A stretch of 64,000 bases of DNA from Loxodes magnus (Eukaryota; Ciliophora; Karyorelictea; Loxodida; Loxodidae). Positions within the stretch are counted from its first letter, which is position 1. Every line of letters begins with the position of its first letter. Both the position numbers and the translations under genes were made by a program. The stretch is from positions 186,001-250,000 of the forward strand of contig CAMPDV010000079.1 in the NCBI GenBank assembly GCA_946699065.1, in the 5' to 3' direction. Below are positions 1-12,656 of the stretch, piece after piece. Below the pieces are notes generated by a model. That model was given only the letters and a program-made list of their open reading frames with translations. It was not told where the DNA came from and did not search any database.

Positions 1-1303
1 AAATATTTATTTGAAAATTCTATTTTTATCTTAAAACAAGACAGATATAAAACTAATAGTACAGTATACAAACTTTTACAATTTTAATTATTTTATATCT
101 TTTTACTTTTAAATAAAAGAATAAATTATTATATCAAAATGTTTATAACGAAGAATTTATATCCTTATTATAATAAATTTAATATCCATTTATTAATTAC
201 TACTTATTTATGTTTTAAATCAAAGACTCTTAATAAGAAAACCTTATTTCGATGTAGATCCTTTTAAATGGTAAATAAAATATTACAATTCTTTTAAAGC
301 TACTGCCATTAATTATTTTTTCACTTACATTTTAATCAAAAATTATTTCTTTAAGCTTTTATTAATTAAAAAAAGGAATAAAATAAGTTTATTATTAATT
401 AGTTTAAATAAATATTAAAGAACATCAAATTATTTAAAACAAAGCATTTTCAGAATTTATAAGATAAACTCTTTTAATTGCCCATTTTCTTAGTACTATT
501 TCATTAAAACTTTTTATTTATAAAGTTCTCTCTTATAATAATAAACTAATATAATTTATTACTTTTAATGTTGATTCTAAGCAAATTAGGTTATATAAAT
601 GTAATAAATAGAAGTAGTAGAAAGTAAATATTTAAACTAACTAGAAATGGTGTATCACTCATTTTATCTTACAATTATTAAATAGTAATATTTAATTTTA
701 CTATTAAAATAAGCTTTAATATGTTTAATTATTTATTATTAAATACTTAATATTTTATCCTTTTAGCTTTATTAGTTATTAATTTAGTTTCTCTTTAATT
801 TATAAAGATATTAGATTAGTTATAATTAATACATTTAGATAGCTTTGTCTTTTTATATAAAACTAATGTTATATTTATTGTTTATGTTATTTTTGTAATT
901 ATCATTTCAAATTAATAATACCTAAATTATTTTACTTTATATTACACTTACTTCTTTTCTATTAATCTATACAAATAGAAATTATATTGTTATCACTATT
1001 AATACTCTCTTTATTAAAATAAGTTGTTTGCTATTAATAAAATTATAAGCTTTTAAGAAATAACTAATCTTTTTACTATCTTCTATTACTATTTTCTGAA
1101 TTAATAGAAAGAGTAAACTTAACATAATATGTTTCTTTGTAATAAGAATCAGATAATAATTTTAAAAATGGAAAAAAACCTGGGAATCTAAACCTTGAAT
1201 TCTAACCTTAAAGATCAATCTTAAGTCTCAGTTAACTAACAAGAACCAAGAATTCAAAAAAGATAAATCTACTCCTGTTAAGGATTGGGAAATACGGAAT
1301 TTC
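1..1303. other. Very AT-rich stretch without a recognisable gene
   Basis: Almost pure A and T with many TTA/TAA runs. No conserved protein motif, intron-exon pattern, tRNA or telomere repeat was recognised on either strand. Frames are open only because TAA and TAG are sense in this genome. Confidence 0.6.
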
Positions 1304-1516
1304 CTTTAGTTACATTTGCAAAGATTGCATCATTTCCGTAACTTGGACTGATTAAAAAAACTGGAAGTTTTGTTTTTTCTACTAGCCAACTTGCAATTTG
1401 TTTTACAAATTAAAGACGTAAGATCTATCCATTCTTTTTTATTCACTAGATGTAGAAAAGAAAAGTTCAACCAAATGTAACCGATAACACTATTATCCAA
1501 GACTTATTTTTATTTA
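1304..1516 (+). repeat. Inverted repeat, left arm (213 bp)
   Basis: This arm is the reverse complement of 3057-3269 with only a handful of mismatches, and it keeps the same length. Similarity stops sharply at both edges. The arms are separated by 1540 bp. The right arm continues rightward into an open frame, so this left arm looks like an inverted copy of part of that sequence rather than a classical transposon end. Confidence 0.85.
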
Positions 1517-3056
1517 ATAAATTCTATCACGAAAGTTAAAAATAGTTAATTAAATTTATTATTACTTAAAATTATTCTTCTAATATTTTTATTTTTTTCA
1601 GAACAGTTTGAATTTGTAAAAGCTGGATTACCAGTATAAAAGTTATGTGTTATTATAATTTCTAGATCTAAAATATTCTTATTTTATTCTTAATTGATTG
1701 TGGTTATGTATGTATTTGCTTGGTTTTCATTTTATGATTTCTTATTAATTTTTAGTTTTTTTCTTTAGTTTATTTCAACAATTATATCTCTTATTAGACA
1801 ATAAATCCATGATGCCATTCCTAAAAATGTTTAAAAGTTAGAAGATACAACTACTGCACACCTTTAGTTTTTAAATCTATCAGAATCATTAGATCCACTT
1901 TTCTTCTATTATCCTTTCTGTCTATCTAGTTATTAAATTCATAATTACTGGATACTATAAGTCAAAGTTCTAAAATATTATGTGTCTACTATAGAGCTTT
2001 TCTTATGAAAGGACTTCATTTTATCATATAAATTAAATATGACATTTTATTTACTCTATTTAGTGTTTTTAATCCTATTAGTAAAGACGCTAAACTAATC
2101 TTCTGGTAAGAGCTAAAGGGTAAAATATTAAATTTTTTGGTCTTTTAGTTCATAAATAATTAGAAATATTTGAGTTTAGATAGTCTATTTAGGACTTATT
2201 TTTCCAGACTTTCTGATGTCACCTAAACTTAGAGATTTAAATATTTTTAAACTTCTCTTATGGCTATAGAAAGCAAATTAAGATACAGGAAATATGAAAA
2301 TTACTAAGCTAAAATAAGATTTTAGCATTGCTAGCAGTATCAACATTTAAATTAAGAATTTGAAGCAAAGCATTGTAGCTTATTTTAAGTAAAAGACTAT
2401 AAGCATTGCTATTAACTAATTTTTATGCTTCTTTAGATAATCGTAAACCAGAATTATTTTCAGGCATAAACCTTTTCAATATATGGGATAATCATGGAAA
2501 AGCTTTAAATGTAGATTTGATAAAAATCTTCCTCATCAAATGAACTTGGCAAACTAGTTAAAATATTAGCTTCAAGATTACTTTGTTAAATAGGCTTTTA
2601 GACTGCTAGTTACCAGATTAAAAATGAATTTAGAAATTAAAATATTAAAATTCACTAGTAGATGTTCATTTTGATATAGGCTAGACAAATGCATAAGAAT
2701 GGCTTTTTACTGGAATTGATGCTATAGAAATAAAAAATTTAAAGATGCAGTAAATTAAGGAAGAACATTTTCATAGAAGAATCATAAATAAATATAAGAG
2801 AAAGCATAAATAAAGTGCCAAATTAGCCATAACTTCAACAATTTTGCCCAAATATAGATCAAGTTAATTTATCAACTGAAAGTATGAACCTTTTATTGGC
2901 AAATTCTTTTGATTTAACATTAGCTACATTTGGAAATATAGAAATGATAAGCGGAAAAATTAAAAATATTGAGTAAAAGAAATAAAATATATTAAGACAT
3001 TTTTTCATAATAGAATCCTTACCACTTCTATTGCGTGTGAATTATAGAAAGAAGAT
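1517..3056. other. Spacer between inverted-repeat arms
   Basis: The spacer is AT-rich. On the plus strand, from about 2880, one frame reads as a plausible protein beginning MNLLLANSFDLTLATFGNIE, but no family was recognised. No DDE or other transposase signature was found, so I do not call it a mobile element. Confidence 0.4.
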
Positions 3057-3269
3057 TAAATAAAAATAAGTCTTGGATAATAGTGTTATCGGTTACATTT
3101 AATTGAACTTTTCTTTTCTACATCGAGTGTATAAAAAAGAATGGATAGATCTTACGTCTTTAATTTGTAAAACAAATTGCAAGTTGGCTAGTAGAAAAAA
3201 CAAAACTTCCAGTTTTTTTAATCAGTCCAAATTACGGAAATGATACAATCTTTGCAAATGTAACTAAAG
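3057..3269 (-). repeat. Inverted repeat, right arm (213 bp)
   Basis: Reverse complement of 1304-1516. It lies inside a plus-strand open frame that continues to about 3613. Paired arms this similar could fold into a long hairpin if transcribed together; this is inference. Confidence 0.85.
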
Positions 3270-3613
3270 AAGGAAAAGCTAAAACAGTTACTTTAATTAA
3301 TACAATGTCTATATTATACGATCCTTCACGTTCTGAAATACCTATTTTTGAAGTTGGGAAAGAATTTTTCTTAAGTGGTGGAGACTCAGAAAATATATTG
3401 AGATTATTTGTACTAAGAAAATGCTTTGATGTATGTAATTTTATTCCTAAAATAATTATTTTTGGAAGTGTAGGAATAGTCACTGATATAATGATATTTA
3501 ATTTAATAAATTATGGTGAAAAAGCTTTATAAATTGTTTTTCCATAAAAATCAAGATTTTTAGCAGTTTTCTATGATAGTAAAAAAATTATGCAATTTCG
3601 TCTTTTCTTTTGA
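3062..3613 (+). CDS. Open frame crossing the repeat arm, unrecognised
   Basis: With TAA/TAG as Gln this frame is open from upstream of 3062 to a TGA at 3611-3613. It reads plausibly after the repeat arm, with segments such as VFLISPNYGNDTIFANVTK and FFLSGGDSENILRLFVLRK. The second has a loose resemblance to a WD40 blade (GG/D..I.LF.L) but lacks a clear WD dipeptide, so I name no family. An ATG at 3305 lies in frame, but the open frame extends upstream and the true start is unknown. The first half is duplicated in inverted orientation at 1304-1516. It may be a real gene, a gene fragment, or a pseudogene like its neighbour at 6-7 kb. Confidence 0.35.
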
Positions 3614-5983
3614 AATAGATATATGCATAGTCAAAAAAAGGATAGCCTGGTCAGTTCCCGCCTGCAGATTTCACTAAAGTTTAAAGTTCTTAATTATTTA
3701 AAGAAAATAAAGAAATTCCAAAGAAAACTAAATTGGTAGGATCAAAACTAAAATGCATAACTCATATATAAATTAAGAATAAAAGACAATTTAAAGATCC
3801 AATAATCAACAATGATAAATGCTTGAATTATAGAAGATGCTATTACTCATGGTGCATTCTGTATATAAATTAATAATATTTTAACATTCCAAAAGTTGAT
3901 CTAGATTACACTGTATGTTCTTTATGTTTTACTATATGCCAGTAGGAGATGAATATTAGATGAATTCAAGAATATTACTTATTTTCAGGGAACAGAAATT
4001 ACTCTAATTATTCTAAAGAGCATTTATAAATTATCCTCCTTGGAATAAAAAATAAATAAAAGCAGTTAAAATTAAATAATAGTTTGAATAATAATCAAAT
4101 ACTTGCATTAAATATCTATAATAATCTATTTCTAACTTTATCTACTTAATTTAAGCAAAAGCTAATAAGTAATTAAGTTTATGCGTTTTTAATTGCAAAT
4201 CTACTATTTTGAGATTTTTTAAAATTAGAGGAAATTAATAAATGCTTAGATATCTTTCTCTTTTATTCAAAATTAATTTTATTTGAAGGGAAATAAATTA
4301 AAAAAAGTCTGATTTTTATATTTTATACTTTTCCTAATGGCAATTCTAGAAATTCAAGAGAAATATTTAATCAATCTTTAACTTCTGAAATATTTCATTT
4401 TTATTGACTTATCATTGCTGAGATATTCTCTTACATGATTAAACTTCTTCTATCCAAATAATCGTTTATTTACTATAATATAGATCAAATGGAACTGGTT
4501 ACTATTTCTTTAGTCCTTCTATAATTAGATAATCTGTATTTCCCTTTTTAGGTGAATATAATCTGAGTTGATAAGTTTATTTGATTTATTATAGTTCGTT
4601 CTTTGTCTAATTTGATTTTTATTTTTAAAGTTTTCTTCCAGTGAGTTTTCTATGATTCGCTTCTGTTACAACTTAGATAAGCACTTTCTTTAGAAAAATT
4701 CTTAAATTATATCTTACCTTAGAAGTAAAGCAATTAACTTGGTTTATATTAGAATATCAACCTCACTTTCTTGCTTTTATTTATTCTAGTATTACTTCGC
4801 AAAATATCATATTCTTCTGTAAAAAATTATAATAAAAATCTATTCTTTTTGTGAAAAATTTTCTTTTTTATACATTTTCAGTCAATATCCATAAGCTCCA
4901 ATTTAACAGACTTTTAAGAATTTTTTGGCAGATTAAGAAATTTCAAGATAGATTCATAGTTTTCTGGAGCATGCTGTACTTTTATGATGATATCTCCAAG
5001 GGAACTATAACTTCAGTTATATTTCAATTAAATCCAAGAGTTTATTTGTATTAGACGATGAAATGTGGAAGAAGTGTTATCCAGTTTTACTAGCCGTTTA
5101 AAGTCTGGCAGTCTACAACTATGTTTGTTCTTACTGATGATTTGAAATTCAACAATACATATCCCAGTTATTACTAGAAATGACTGGTTGTACAAAGCAT
5201 TAAGTCAAAGTTGCTATTTGCTTCTTAAATAGTTAAATAAATATTTTAATTAAGTAATTACTAGAGAAGGCAAAAATACTTATTTTCCTAATAAATTCTC
5301 AATTCCTTATTACATTTATAATCTAATTTATCTAGATATAATTTACTATCTCCATGCTTAAATTCTAAGATTTCAGCATACATTTTCTTCAACTGCTGAC
5401 TAGCATTATTTTAAGCATTGATATTAGATTTAATTTTAAAGTTTACTAAAATATAGAAGTAAAAGCTTGCTATACGAATAGCGAATACATAATTGTGAAG
5501 TATATTTTCTGATCTGAGTTAAAAACTATTTATTTAGCAAGATATTGTGATGTAATGCTTTGAGCAAGTTAAGAAATTTAAATAAGGAAATTATGCTGGA
5601 AATTGTTAAATTATTGGAAGAAGATTGCTTCTTTGTGATGTTTTATAATACTTCAGATTTTAGTTTGTCTAAATTACGGAAGCTATTACCTTATTATCCC
5701 TTGATATTACATCTCTTCTTTTTATATTTGCAATTAAGTTATTCCATCCAATAAGCTAGTTTAATGTTTCTTAAGAGAAGTAAAAATAATTATAAAAGTT
5801 TAAGCCTTACTATTAGTTTAGTAGCATCTATTTTTAAATTAAAATTAAAAAAATTTTAATCTTTGTATTATTAAGGAATTCCTCTTTACTTAAAACCTCT
5901 TTAACTAGATAACTTATCACTCAATATTTAGTTTCATCCTAGCAATGTTTTCTTCTTAAAGATAGCTTATCATTATTGAATTT
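3614..5983. other. No recognisable gene
   Basis: AT-rich sequence. Short open frames occur at 4851-5054 and 5560-5754 on the plus strand, but no motif or conserved family could be recognised. Confidence 0.5.
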
Positions 5984-7200
5984 CATATTGTATTTTTTTG
6001 CCTATAATAGTGTAAATTAAGTTCCTTTTACTTTTATTAGTTTCGTTTTGTTATTTTTCTATTATAGTTATTCTGAACTTTTGCAAAGTACCAAATTTTT
6101 ATAATACAGTCAGCTGAACCTGAAATGATAAAGTTATTATCAGAAATAAGTGCTATAGAATTTACCCAGTTCTTATGATCCTACGAAGTACTCTTTAATT
6201 AACCATTTATAAAATCCTATATCTTTATAGTCTTATCACAACTTCCTGATATGATACAGTCTGATTAAAGGAAAAGGCTAAAGATAATACAGAAATTATG
6301 TGTCACTACAAAATTTAGTCTAAATATTAAAGATTTACATTGCCTTAAATCATAAGCTATTTCGTATTTGAAATAATTCCAAGCGACTCTCTAACTCTTC
6401 AAGAAAGTTTAAATTTTCTACTTAGGTATATACATTTTCAACATTTAGGTTAGCTATAGATATCTAAACTTCATTCGATTTTAAAACACCCAATAATATA
6501 CTTTAAATAAGCTTTAACTTTATTCTCTCTTTCTGATTTTATTATCAACATCCTTATATATTTTTAACGATAATCTTGATGACAATCTTCTGCTATTTCT
6601 TCTCTATCACCTTTAAATATTTCCTTCTCTATAAAATGATTCCCTACTTCTTAAAATGGTGTTTCGTGGGTAGCAATTTCCCAAAGCAAATGTATTGTCC
6701 ACTTACTGTAATTTGGTTTTTAATTCCTTAACTCTGGGGTTATTCAATTAAAATTTCTAAGGTTTTACTCAATTTTTAAATATCTTGATTAAGTCCTTAC
6801 TCTCAATAATCCTAAGATAGTAATTTTTGCTCTCATTTTATCATCAAGCAAAATGTTATTACTCTTTAGATCTCCAGGATGATGTTTTCATTATAGATAT
6901 ACTCTAAACCTAAAACGATTTCCAAGATTATCTTATAACATAATTCCCATGGTAAATCTTGCTTTTTATGCAGCAACTAAAATAAATTTTAAGGCAAATA
7001 TTCTATTAACAAATATAGCAGAGAAAGACAGTATCCATAAACCATTATTATATTCGGATGCCTCATTTTCTAAGTCATCACTATTCCCTATTTCAATTCT
7101 TAAATTCTTAAATTTTGAATCTTAGATGATATAATCTCTTTCGTTTGTTAACATCCTTTTGATAAAGTTTTGACTACTTAGTCTTTTAGCATTAGCATAA
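5984..7200 (-). pseudogene. Decayed TKL-type protein kinase with WD40 repeats
   Basis: Read right to left, the kinase N-lobe part gives MRHPNIIMVYGYC, then an LPWELCYKIILEIVLGLEYIY helix, then in a different frame HPGDLKSNNILLDDKMRAK, and finally LLWEIATHETPFQEVGNHF. These match the alphaC/beta5, alphaE, catalytic-loop and alphaF-alphaG parts of tyrosine-kinase-like kinases. The catalytic HRD has become HPGD with a frame change just before it, and DFG has become TILG, so it cannot be an active kinase. WD40 blades follow (IISGSCDKTIKI, then IISGSADCIIKIW) at about 6070-6290 and are open. No intron explains the frame change. This is a host gene in decay; kinase-WD40 fusions are plausible in ciliates but I cannot identify the parent gene. 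Confidence 0.7.
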
Positions 7201-8447
7201 AAAATATTAGTAAGACAATTAAAATAAATACACTTAATTACGTTTTTAAATATTTATTCCTAAAACTAAACATATTAATCAATAATAAAGAAACCCTAGT
7301 ATATAAAACGAAATTTAATGCTTTGCGTTCTTGCAGGTATTTAAATCCCTTTCCTTTATTAAACTTAGTTAGATTAATAAAAGTTTCATTAGTCTAAAAG
7401 TATCTTTCAGATAGAAAAGGGATTTTAAGTACTACTTTTTATATTTCATAGGTACTTAAGATAGAATTAAGGGTAGTAGTATGGTAAATAGAAGATAGTA
7501 AGGTAAAATGAGCAATAGTAGTTATTTTAATAATGAGTAAGTTAGATTACTTTCAAAGAATATCTAATTAATTCATTATTAACTTAGATTTTTTTAGGAT
7601 AGCTAAGCTCTCAATTTATTGCATTCTCTGAACGGTATTTTGACCGAGTTAGTGGTAATATTTTACTGATTAGTTTCTGCAAATAGAGACCGCTATATAT
7701 ATTGAATATATACTACATGATAATATACTTCAAGTCCCTAACAAAGCCATACAATTTCCAGGTGCATTTCCTATAAGATCTTGTATTAACCAGGGGCCTC
7801 CTGATTAGAGGTATAATCAACTGATTCAAAATCTAGCTCCTTCCATTCTTATAATTATTTTTACTTTTAATAACTAAAAACTAATTTAAACTCCTATAAG
7901 CAAATATATCCTTTATATGGTAAGGGGAATATAAAGTAAGTATTAGTATCCGAGACATGAAAGATTGATTAAAGTAATATAATGATAAGAAACTGAGAAA
8001 TAAATTAACTCAGATAGTAAATCTATAAAATGACTCTTACTCTAAAGTAATTAGTGGGTAATATATATTAAATAAGCCCATGATTGTAGACTTTTGGTTA
8101 GAATATAATAACTTAACAAATAAGATAGAAACCTGTTAAGATCTTTAATCATCTCTACTAAGAAAGTCAATATTAGTAAATCATGCTAGATTAGCTTACT
8201 ATTTTAATGCAAAACTACTTAGCTAGACTTTTATTTATCTAATATCTTGATAAAATTCTTAACGGATTATAAAGAGATTTAGTGGATCAACGATTGAAAT
8301 TAAGTTAAGCATTCTCAAATATAAATAAAGGTACCCAATGAAAAAAGAACGCATTATTGTATTTTTTAATAAATGCATATTAACTTTTATCCTAAGATAA
8401 GCATTTTTAACTAATTGACCCTTTAATTTTATTAAGTCTAAAGTCTT
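7201..8447. other. No recognisable gene
   Basis: AT-rich sequence with no conserved protein motif seen. A stem-loop near 7785-7830 resembles a tRNA anticodon arm but does not complete to a tRNA. Confidence 0.5.
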
Positions 8448-9914
8448 TCATACTTGAATATATAGAAATGAGTCTAATAAGCTTAGAATATCCGTATAAT
8501 ATTAATTAAAGATATAAGTTTCATCTCTAAGGATTCCTTTACAATCGTTTATACATCCCTCTATTTTCCATCTTGATATCAACTTAAATAAAAAGTCAAT
8601 CATAAATTAATTTTTTCTATATATTAATACTTTTAATAGAAGCTTGTAACTAAATTAGAAAACTGAGCTATTTTGAGTAACTATAACGTTTAGATAAGTT
8701 AGTGAAATCTTTTGTAGGTATAAATTAGTTTGACTAAGATGTAAAGCTTTTATTTCTTGAATGAAAAGAGATAGGATAATATAAGGAGAAAGATTTAACC
8801 TAATATATCTTTGCTTTTAGCTATTTTAGTGTTATACATTTGATGTTTGCTGTTTTTTATAAAAAGAAGAAAAAATTAAAAAGATAAATAGACATGTTTA
8901 AGCACTGTCTTTGTAAACCTATTCATAAAGCAACATATACGCATTTGCATTATGGATATCGCACTCCGATATTATTTAATCAGAAATGCGCATTCAACTC
9001 TTTCCTTATTTTCTATAAGCAAAGAAATGTCCGAAATATGGTCCGCCTGCATGTTCTATAACGCTTTTGAGTATATATTTAGTACCATTTAAATCTAAAG
9101 TCTCTTCAAAATGAATATGCTTTAGTATGATTTCATGAATACTGACTAATCTCTTCAAATGAATGCATAGCAATTAAGGTTTACGAACTATTTTTTAGCT
9201 TTTAATCATTTCAGTTCTAGTATCTTAGAAAGGTACTTAGTACTTATATTCCAGATTTAGATTTTTCACTATTTATTGAACTTCTTCATACTCTACAGCA
9301 GATTTCCCTCTCAATTTCTAAAGAGCTTATAGTGTGGGATAGTAAGTTGGATGTTCCTAGCAGTACTCTATTGTTTTATTAAGACTGCATCTACCACACG
9401 TTACTTGGCTAACAACTTCGTTTGATAGAAAGTCTTTAAGATTTTCAGTCAAAGAGCTGTACTTTATATTGATACTTAGATCCATAAAGTTTTAAAGGCT
9501 TATGCTAAGATTCCCACATGTTTTGCATTCTAAGGAACTTTCTAAAACTCCTAATAAAGGATTTCTGAAGTCAGTAACATTGCTAAAAGAAGATGATTTG
9601 CTGCAATTTTCTAGAGAATCGAGAATAACCTAAAGGAGTTCATGGGCATCTTGTTATTGTCCAAAATGTCTAAAAACTCGAGTGATACTTTCTAAAAGTA
9701 ATTCTGGTTGAAGCTCTTCTGAAGCTCTCACAGTATGCATCGAGTTCTACAAAGAACTAGCAAGCATACAATGGTCATTATCTAAGGTTTTATTAAGAGA
9801 CTCAACATAACTATAAAAATGGTCAGAAGATACAAGGAATTATAATAAAGAATTGAGATAACAGGTATTTCCTAAGTTTCTGATACCAATTGCTTTTACC
9901 TAGTCTTATAGCAT
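8448..9914 (-). CDS. Ubiquitin-specific protease (peptidase C19)
   Basis: Removes ubiquitin from proteins by cysteine-protease chemistry. The catalytic domain is complete in one frame without an intron. The Cys box GIRNLGNTCYLNSLLQ lies about 10 residues after the chosen ATG (9914-9912), followed by FGQQQDAHELLQ, two CxxC zinc-ribbon pairs (ECKTCGN and VTCGRC), and the His box GGPYFGHFFAYRK with a following AYMLLYEQVY. One conserved Trp after the His box is a TGA codon. The conserved domain ends near 8895; the frame then stays open through TAA codons for about 150 residues of low-complexity sequence before a TGA at 8450-8448. That tail is doubtful: a TAA at about 8894 may be the functional end, or the stop has been lost. 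The N-terminus is very short before the Cys box, so an upstream exon is possible. Family is certain, subfamily unknown. Confidence 0.88.
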
Positions 9915-10696
9915 ATAAAACGAGATTAGACATATAGTTGAAGGAATAGCTATAGCTACTAGTTTGCTAGTCTAAGTACCTCCCATTATTTAAAAGTTAT
10001 TTTTAAGTTTTTAGTCTAACTCAATATCTTATTAATTAAACCAGTTCCTTAAAAACCTACTCAATTAGTTTAAATTACTATATTCAAGATTCTTAATACC
10101 CTAGCACTAATAACCATATCATATATTATCATTTCTATACCTTTTTGATCTTATCCATTATACTATACTATTAGATTTACCTAGTGTCTTATAATGCTTG
10201 TACAATGTCATTTATCCTTTAGTTTAAGCTTTAAATATCAATTATCCAAGTATCTATTTTGGGTTTAAGAGTTAAGCTTTAATTACTTTACCCTAAATTA
10301 ATGAAACTTAATTTGCTTTCCTTACTTATTTGATAAGTAACTATAAAGAGATAGTAAGTTTAGCTTTGATTCTAGTACTGAGAATGTGAATATTGTCTTC
10401 ATATACTGAGACCCTTTTTAAGCTTCCTTAATAGTAAATATTGAGAAAGAAATGAAATTATTAGTAAAGCAAGCAGAAGCTAACCTATAGAGCTTCTTTT
10501 GTATCTATAGACATAAATGCTAAAGCATTAGCTCTAAGAAATATAGCTGAGCTAGTCTAGGTAATATAGCTTTTTAACCTTATCCATTTATATATTCAGT
10601 CAAGTAATAAAACTGGTTCCTTTATGAATCGTTTAAGGTTTTTACTCTAGCGATTCAAATAAATAGAAGAGTGTTTTAGCTTGCTTCTAAAAATAA
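9915..10696. other. Intergenic region between USP and VDAC
   Basis: The USP gene runs left and VDAC runs right, so this divergent spacer should hold both promoters. It is rich in TAG/CTA words. No motif was recognised. Confidence 0.5.
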
Positions 10697-11573
10697 ATGG
10701 TAAAGCTAGAAAATTATTCCAGCTTGACATCTTAACATGATGATTTGTTAGAAAAGAAGTATTGCATTAAACATCCTTTAATAATAAAGCTTAAGCCTAA
10801 GTGTATTAATGACTTCTTCTTAGGAACTAAGTCAGTGATGAAGTCAGGCTAATTTCCTGTTCTATCCACTAATATTAAATATTCTGGAATAAAAGATCTT
10901 TAGTTATCAACTAAAATAGGATCTGATGGTAAATTTAGAATAAAAGCTGAAACTACTTCAGAGTAGTTTAAAAACGCTAAGCTTGTTTCAGAGTTAGGAC
11001 TTTTGAGAAATGAAGTATCATCTGCTAGTATAGCTTTAGATATCCAAATCCCTAATAAGCTGAAATCTAAATTTAAGATTTGTGATGGCCCCGCTTTAGA
11101 GATACAATCCTCTTTCGCTTTGCTGGATATTAGTGGAATAGCTTTTAGCTCAACTTTAGATCTTGCTAGTCATACAATTGACTAAATTAATTTAGGGCTT
11201 TGGTATAAAAAAGGTAACACTAATATCGTTCTGAAGCACGAAAGCACATCTCTATCACTGTAAAACTTAAGTCTTGCTTTATTTCATTAAATCAAGCATT
11301 TGAAACTAGGAGGACAATTGCTAATTAATTTAAAAGAAGCCAAGAAGGGCTTATCTGGAGAGTTAGGACTACAATACAAACTCTAGAAGAAACTCAACGC
11401 AAGAGCTAAAGTAAACTTAGAAGGAGATGTAAGTGCTGGATTAGATACAAAGATGGGAGAAAACTGTAAAGTTATGCTAGCAGCTTAGGTAATTTTTAAT
11501 TCAGCATTCTTTATTGAAATATAAATTTTTAGGACCATGGGAATGGGGGATCATTGTCGAGTTGACAGCGTGA
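10697..11573 (+). CDS. Mitochondrial porin / VDAC (Porin_3 family)
   Basis: Voltage-dependent anion channel of the mitochondrial outer membrane, passing ATP, ADP and other metabolites. The product is 286 aa, the usual VDAC length. It starts with MVKLENYSSLTSQHDDLLEKK, matching the N-terminal helix of VDAC (YxDLxKKxxDLLxKxY), and continues as alternating beta strands. A 16-nt intron lies at 11489-11504. After splicing, the last strand reads FLGPWEWGIIVELTA and ends at TGA 11571-11573; this is the classical closing strand of VDAC. A longer splice (11489-11532) would also stay open but destroys that strand. In-frame TAA and TAG are read as Gln. The gene converges on the LC8 gene, with about 400 bp between the stops. 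Confidence 0.85.
11489..11504 (+). other. 16-nt intron in VDAC
   Basis: GTAATTTTTAATTCAG. Removing it joins the body of the barrel to the conserved last beta strand and puts the TGA stop in frame. Confidence 0.75.
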
Positions 11574-11976
11574 ATAGTTTAATATTCTTAATTTTATTAA
11601 TCAATTATTAACTCTATCTCTCTATCTTCTGCTCCTACTTAAATTAGCTAATACTATTAAATGATATGTTTAAATATTCTAGCCATTATAGTAAAATATG
11701 CTACTAAATTAAGTACATAGGTTTTTATCAGTATAAGTACCTCTAAATTATCATGCTAATAGATCTTAAAATTAATGGTTCTAACGAATGACTTTGACTG
11801 ATAATAGATAAGTATGAGATTACATTTAACTAGGATGTATACAGAGCTGTAAACATAATGAATAGCATTAAATCATCATTTCACTTAAGTTTGATGAAAT
11901 GAGAAAAAGATAATACTCTGACTATGAAAGATAAGGTTGTTAATTAATCTGAATCAAATAAATTAAATGTAGCATC

Positions 11977-12246
<270 letters not shown>

Positions 12247-12374
12247 ATTTATAGAAGTTAGAAAAGTGGTAATGATAAGTATATTTGAAGTAACCTTTTA
12301 AAGTTATATTGAAATAGTTTATATTCAAAACAAATCGATATTTAAACAGCTCGTCTCCTAAAATAATAATTAAA
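12247..12374. promoter_or_regulatory. Shared divergent promoter region, LC8 / EF-hand gene
   Basis: Only 128 bp separate the two start codons, which point away from each other, so regulatory signals for both genes must lie here or inside the coding starts. No specific element was recognised. Confidence 0.5.
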
Positions 12375-12656
12375 ATGTCCAAGCTTACACAAGAAGAAAT
12401 TGCCAGACTAGATCAGCAATGGGAGACTTTCTAGAAGACTGGAGATGAAACTGTTGCAAAAGAAGCTTTCAAAGTAATGGACAGAGACGGAAATGGAAGA
12501 ATTGATGCTGCTGAATTGAAAACTGTTTTGACAGCTCTGACAAGAAGCAATGTAACTGAAGAATTTGTTGACCAAATCATCAAAGCTTGCGACAAAAATA
12601 ATGATGGAATGATTGATATTGAAGAATTCATCAGATTCCACAAGGAAAACGCCTGA
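12375..12656 (+). CDS. Two-EF-hand calcium-binding protein (93 aa)
   Basis: A small calcium-binding protein equivalent to half a calmodulin or centrin. Two canonical loops are complete: DRDGNGRIDAAEL at about residues 37-49 and DKNNDGMIDIEEF at about 73-85, each with acidic ligands at positions 1, 3, 5 and 12. The protein is 93 aa, opens MSKLTQEEIARLDQQWETFQ and ends at TGA (12654-12656) soon after the second hand. One Gln is a TAG. There is no intron. GC content is higher than in its surroundings, which suggests strong expression. It could be a calmodulin-like regulator or a centrin-like partner; nothing here identifies its target. Confidence 0.92.

Noticed and set aside
1304-3269. DNA transposon with 213-bp terminal inverted repeats
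   Set aside because: No transposase motif in the spacer, no clear target-site duplication, and the right arm reads into a flanking frame.
7780-7860. tRNA-like stem-loop (GCCTC, 7-nt loop with T33 and GAT, GAGGT)
   Set aside because: No matching acceptor stem and the T-arm does not pair; position 37 is T. It does not fold to a full tRNA by eye.
11489-11532. 44-nt version of the VDAC intron
   Set aside because: It stays in frame but loses the conserved final beta strand WGIIVELTA that the 16-nt intron preserves.
12408-12643. Antisense frames over the EF-hand gene
   Set aside because: They are shadows of the sense gene, which has two perfect EF-hand loops.
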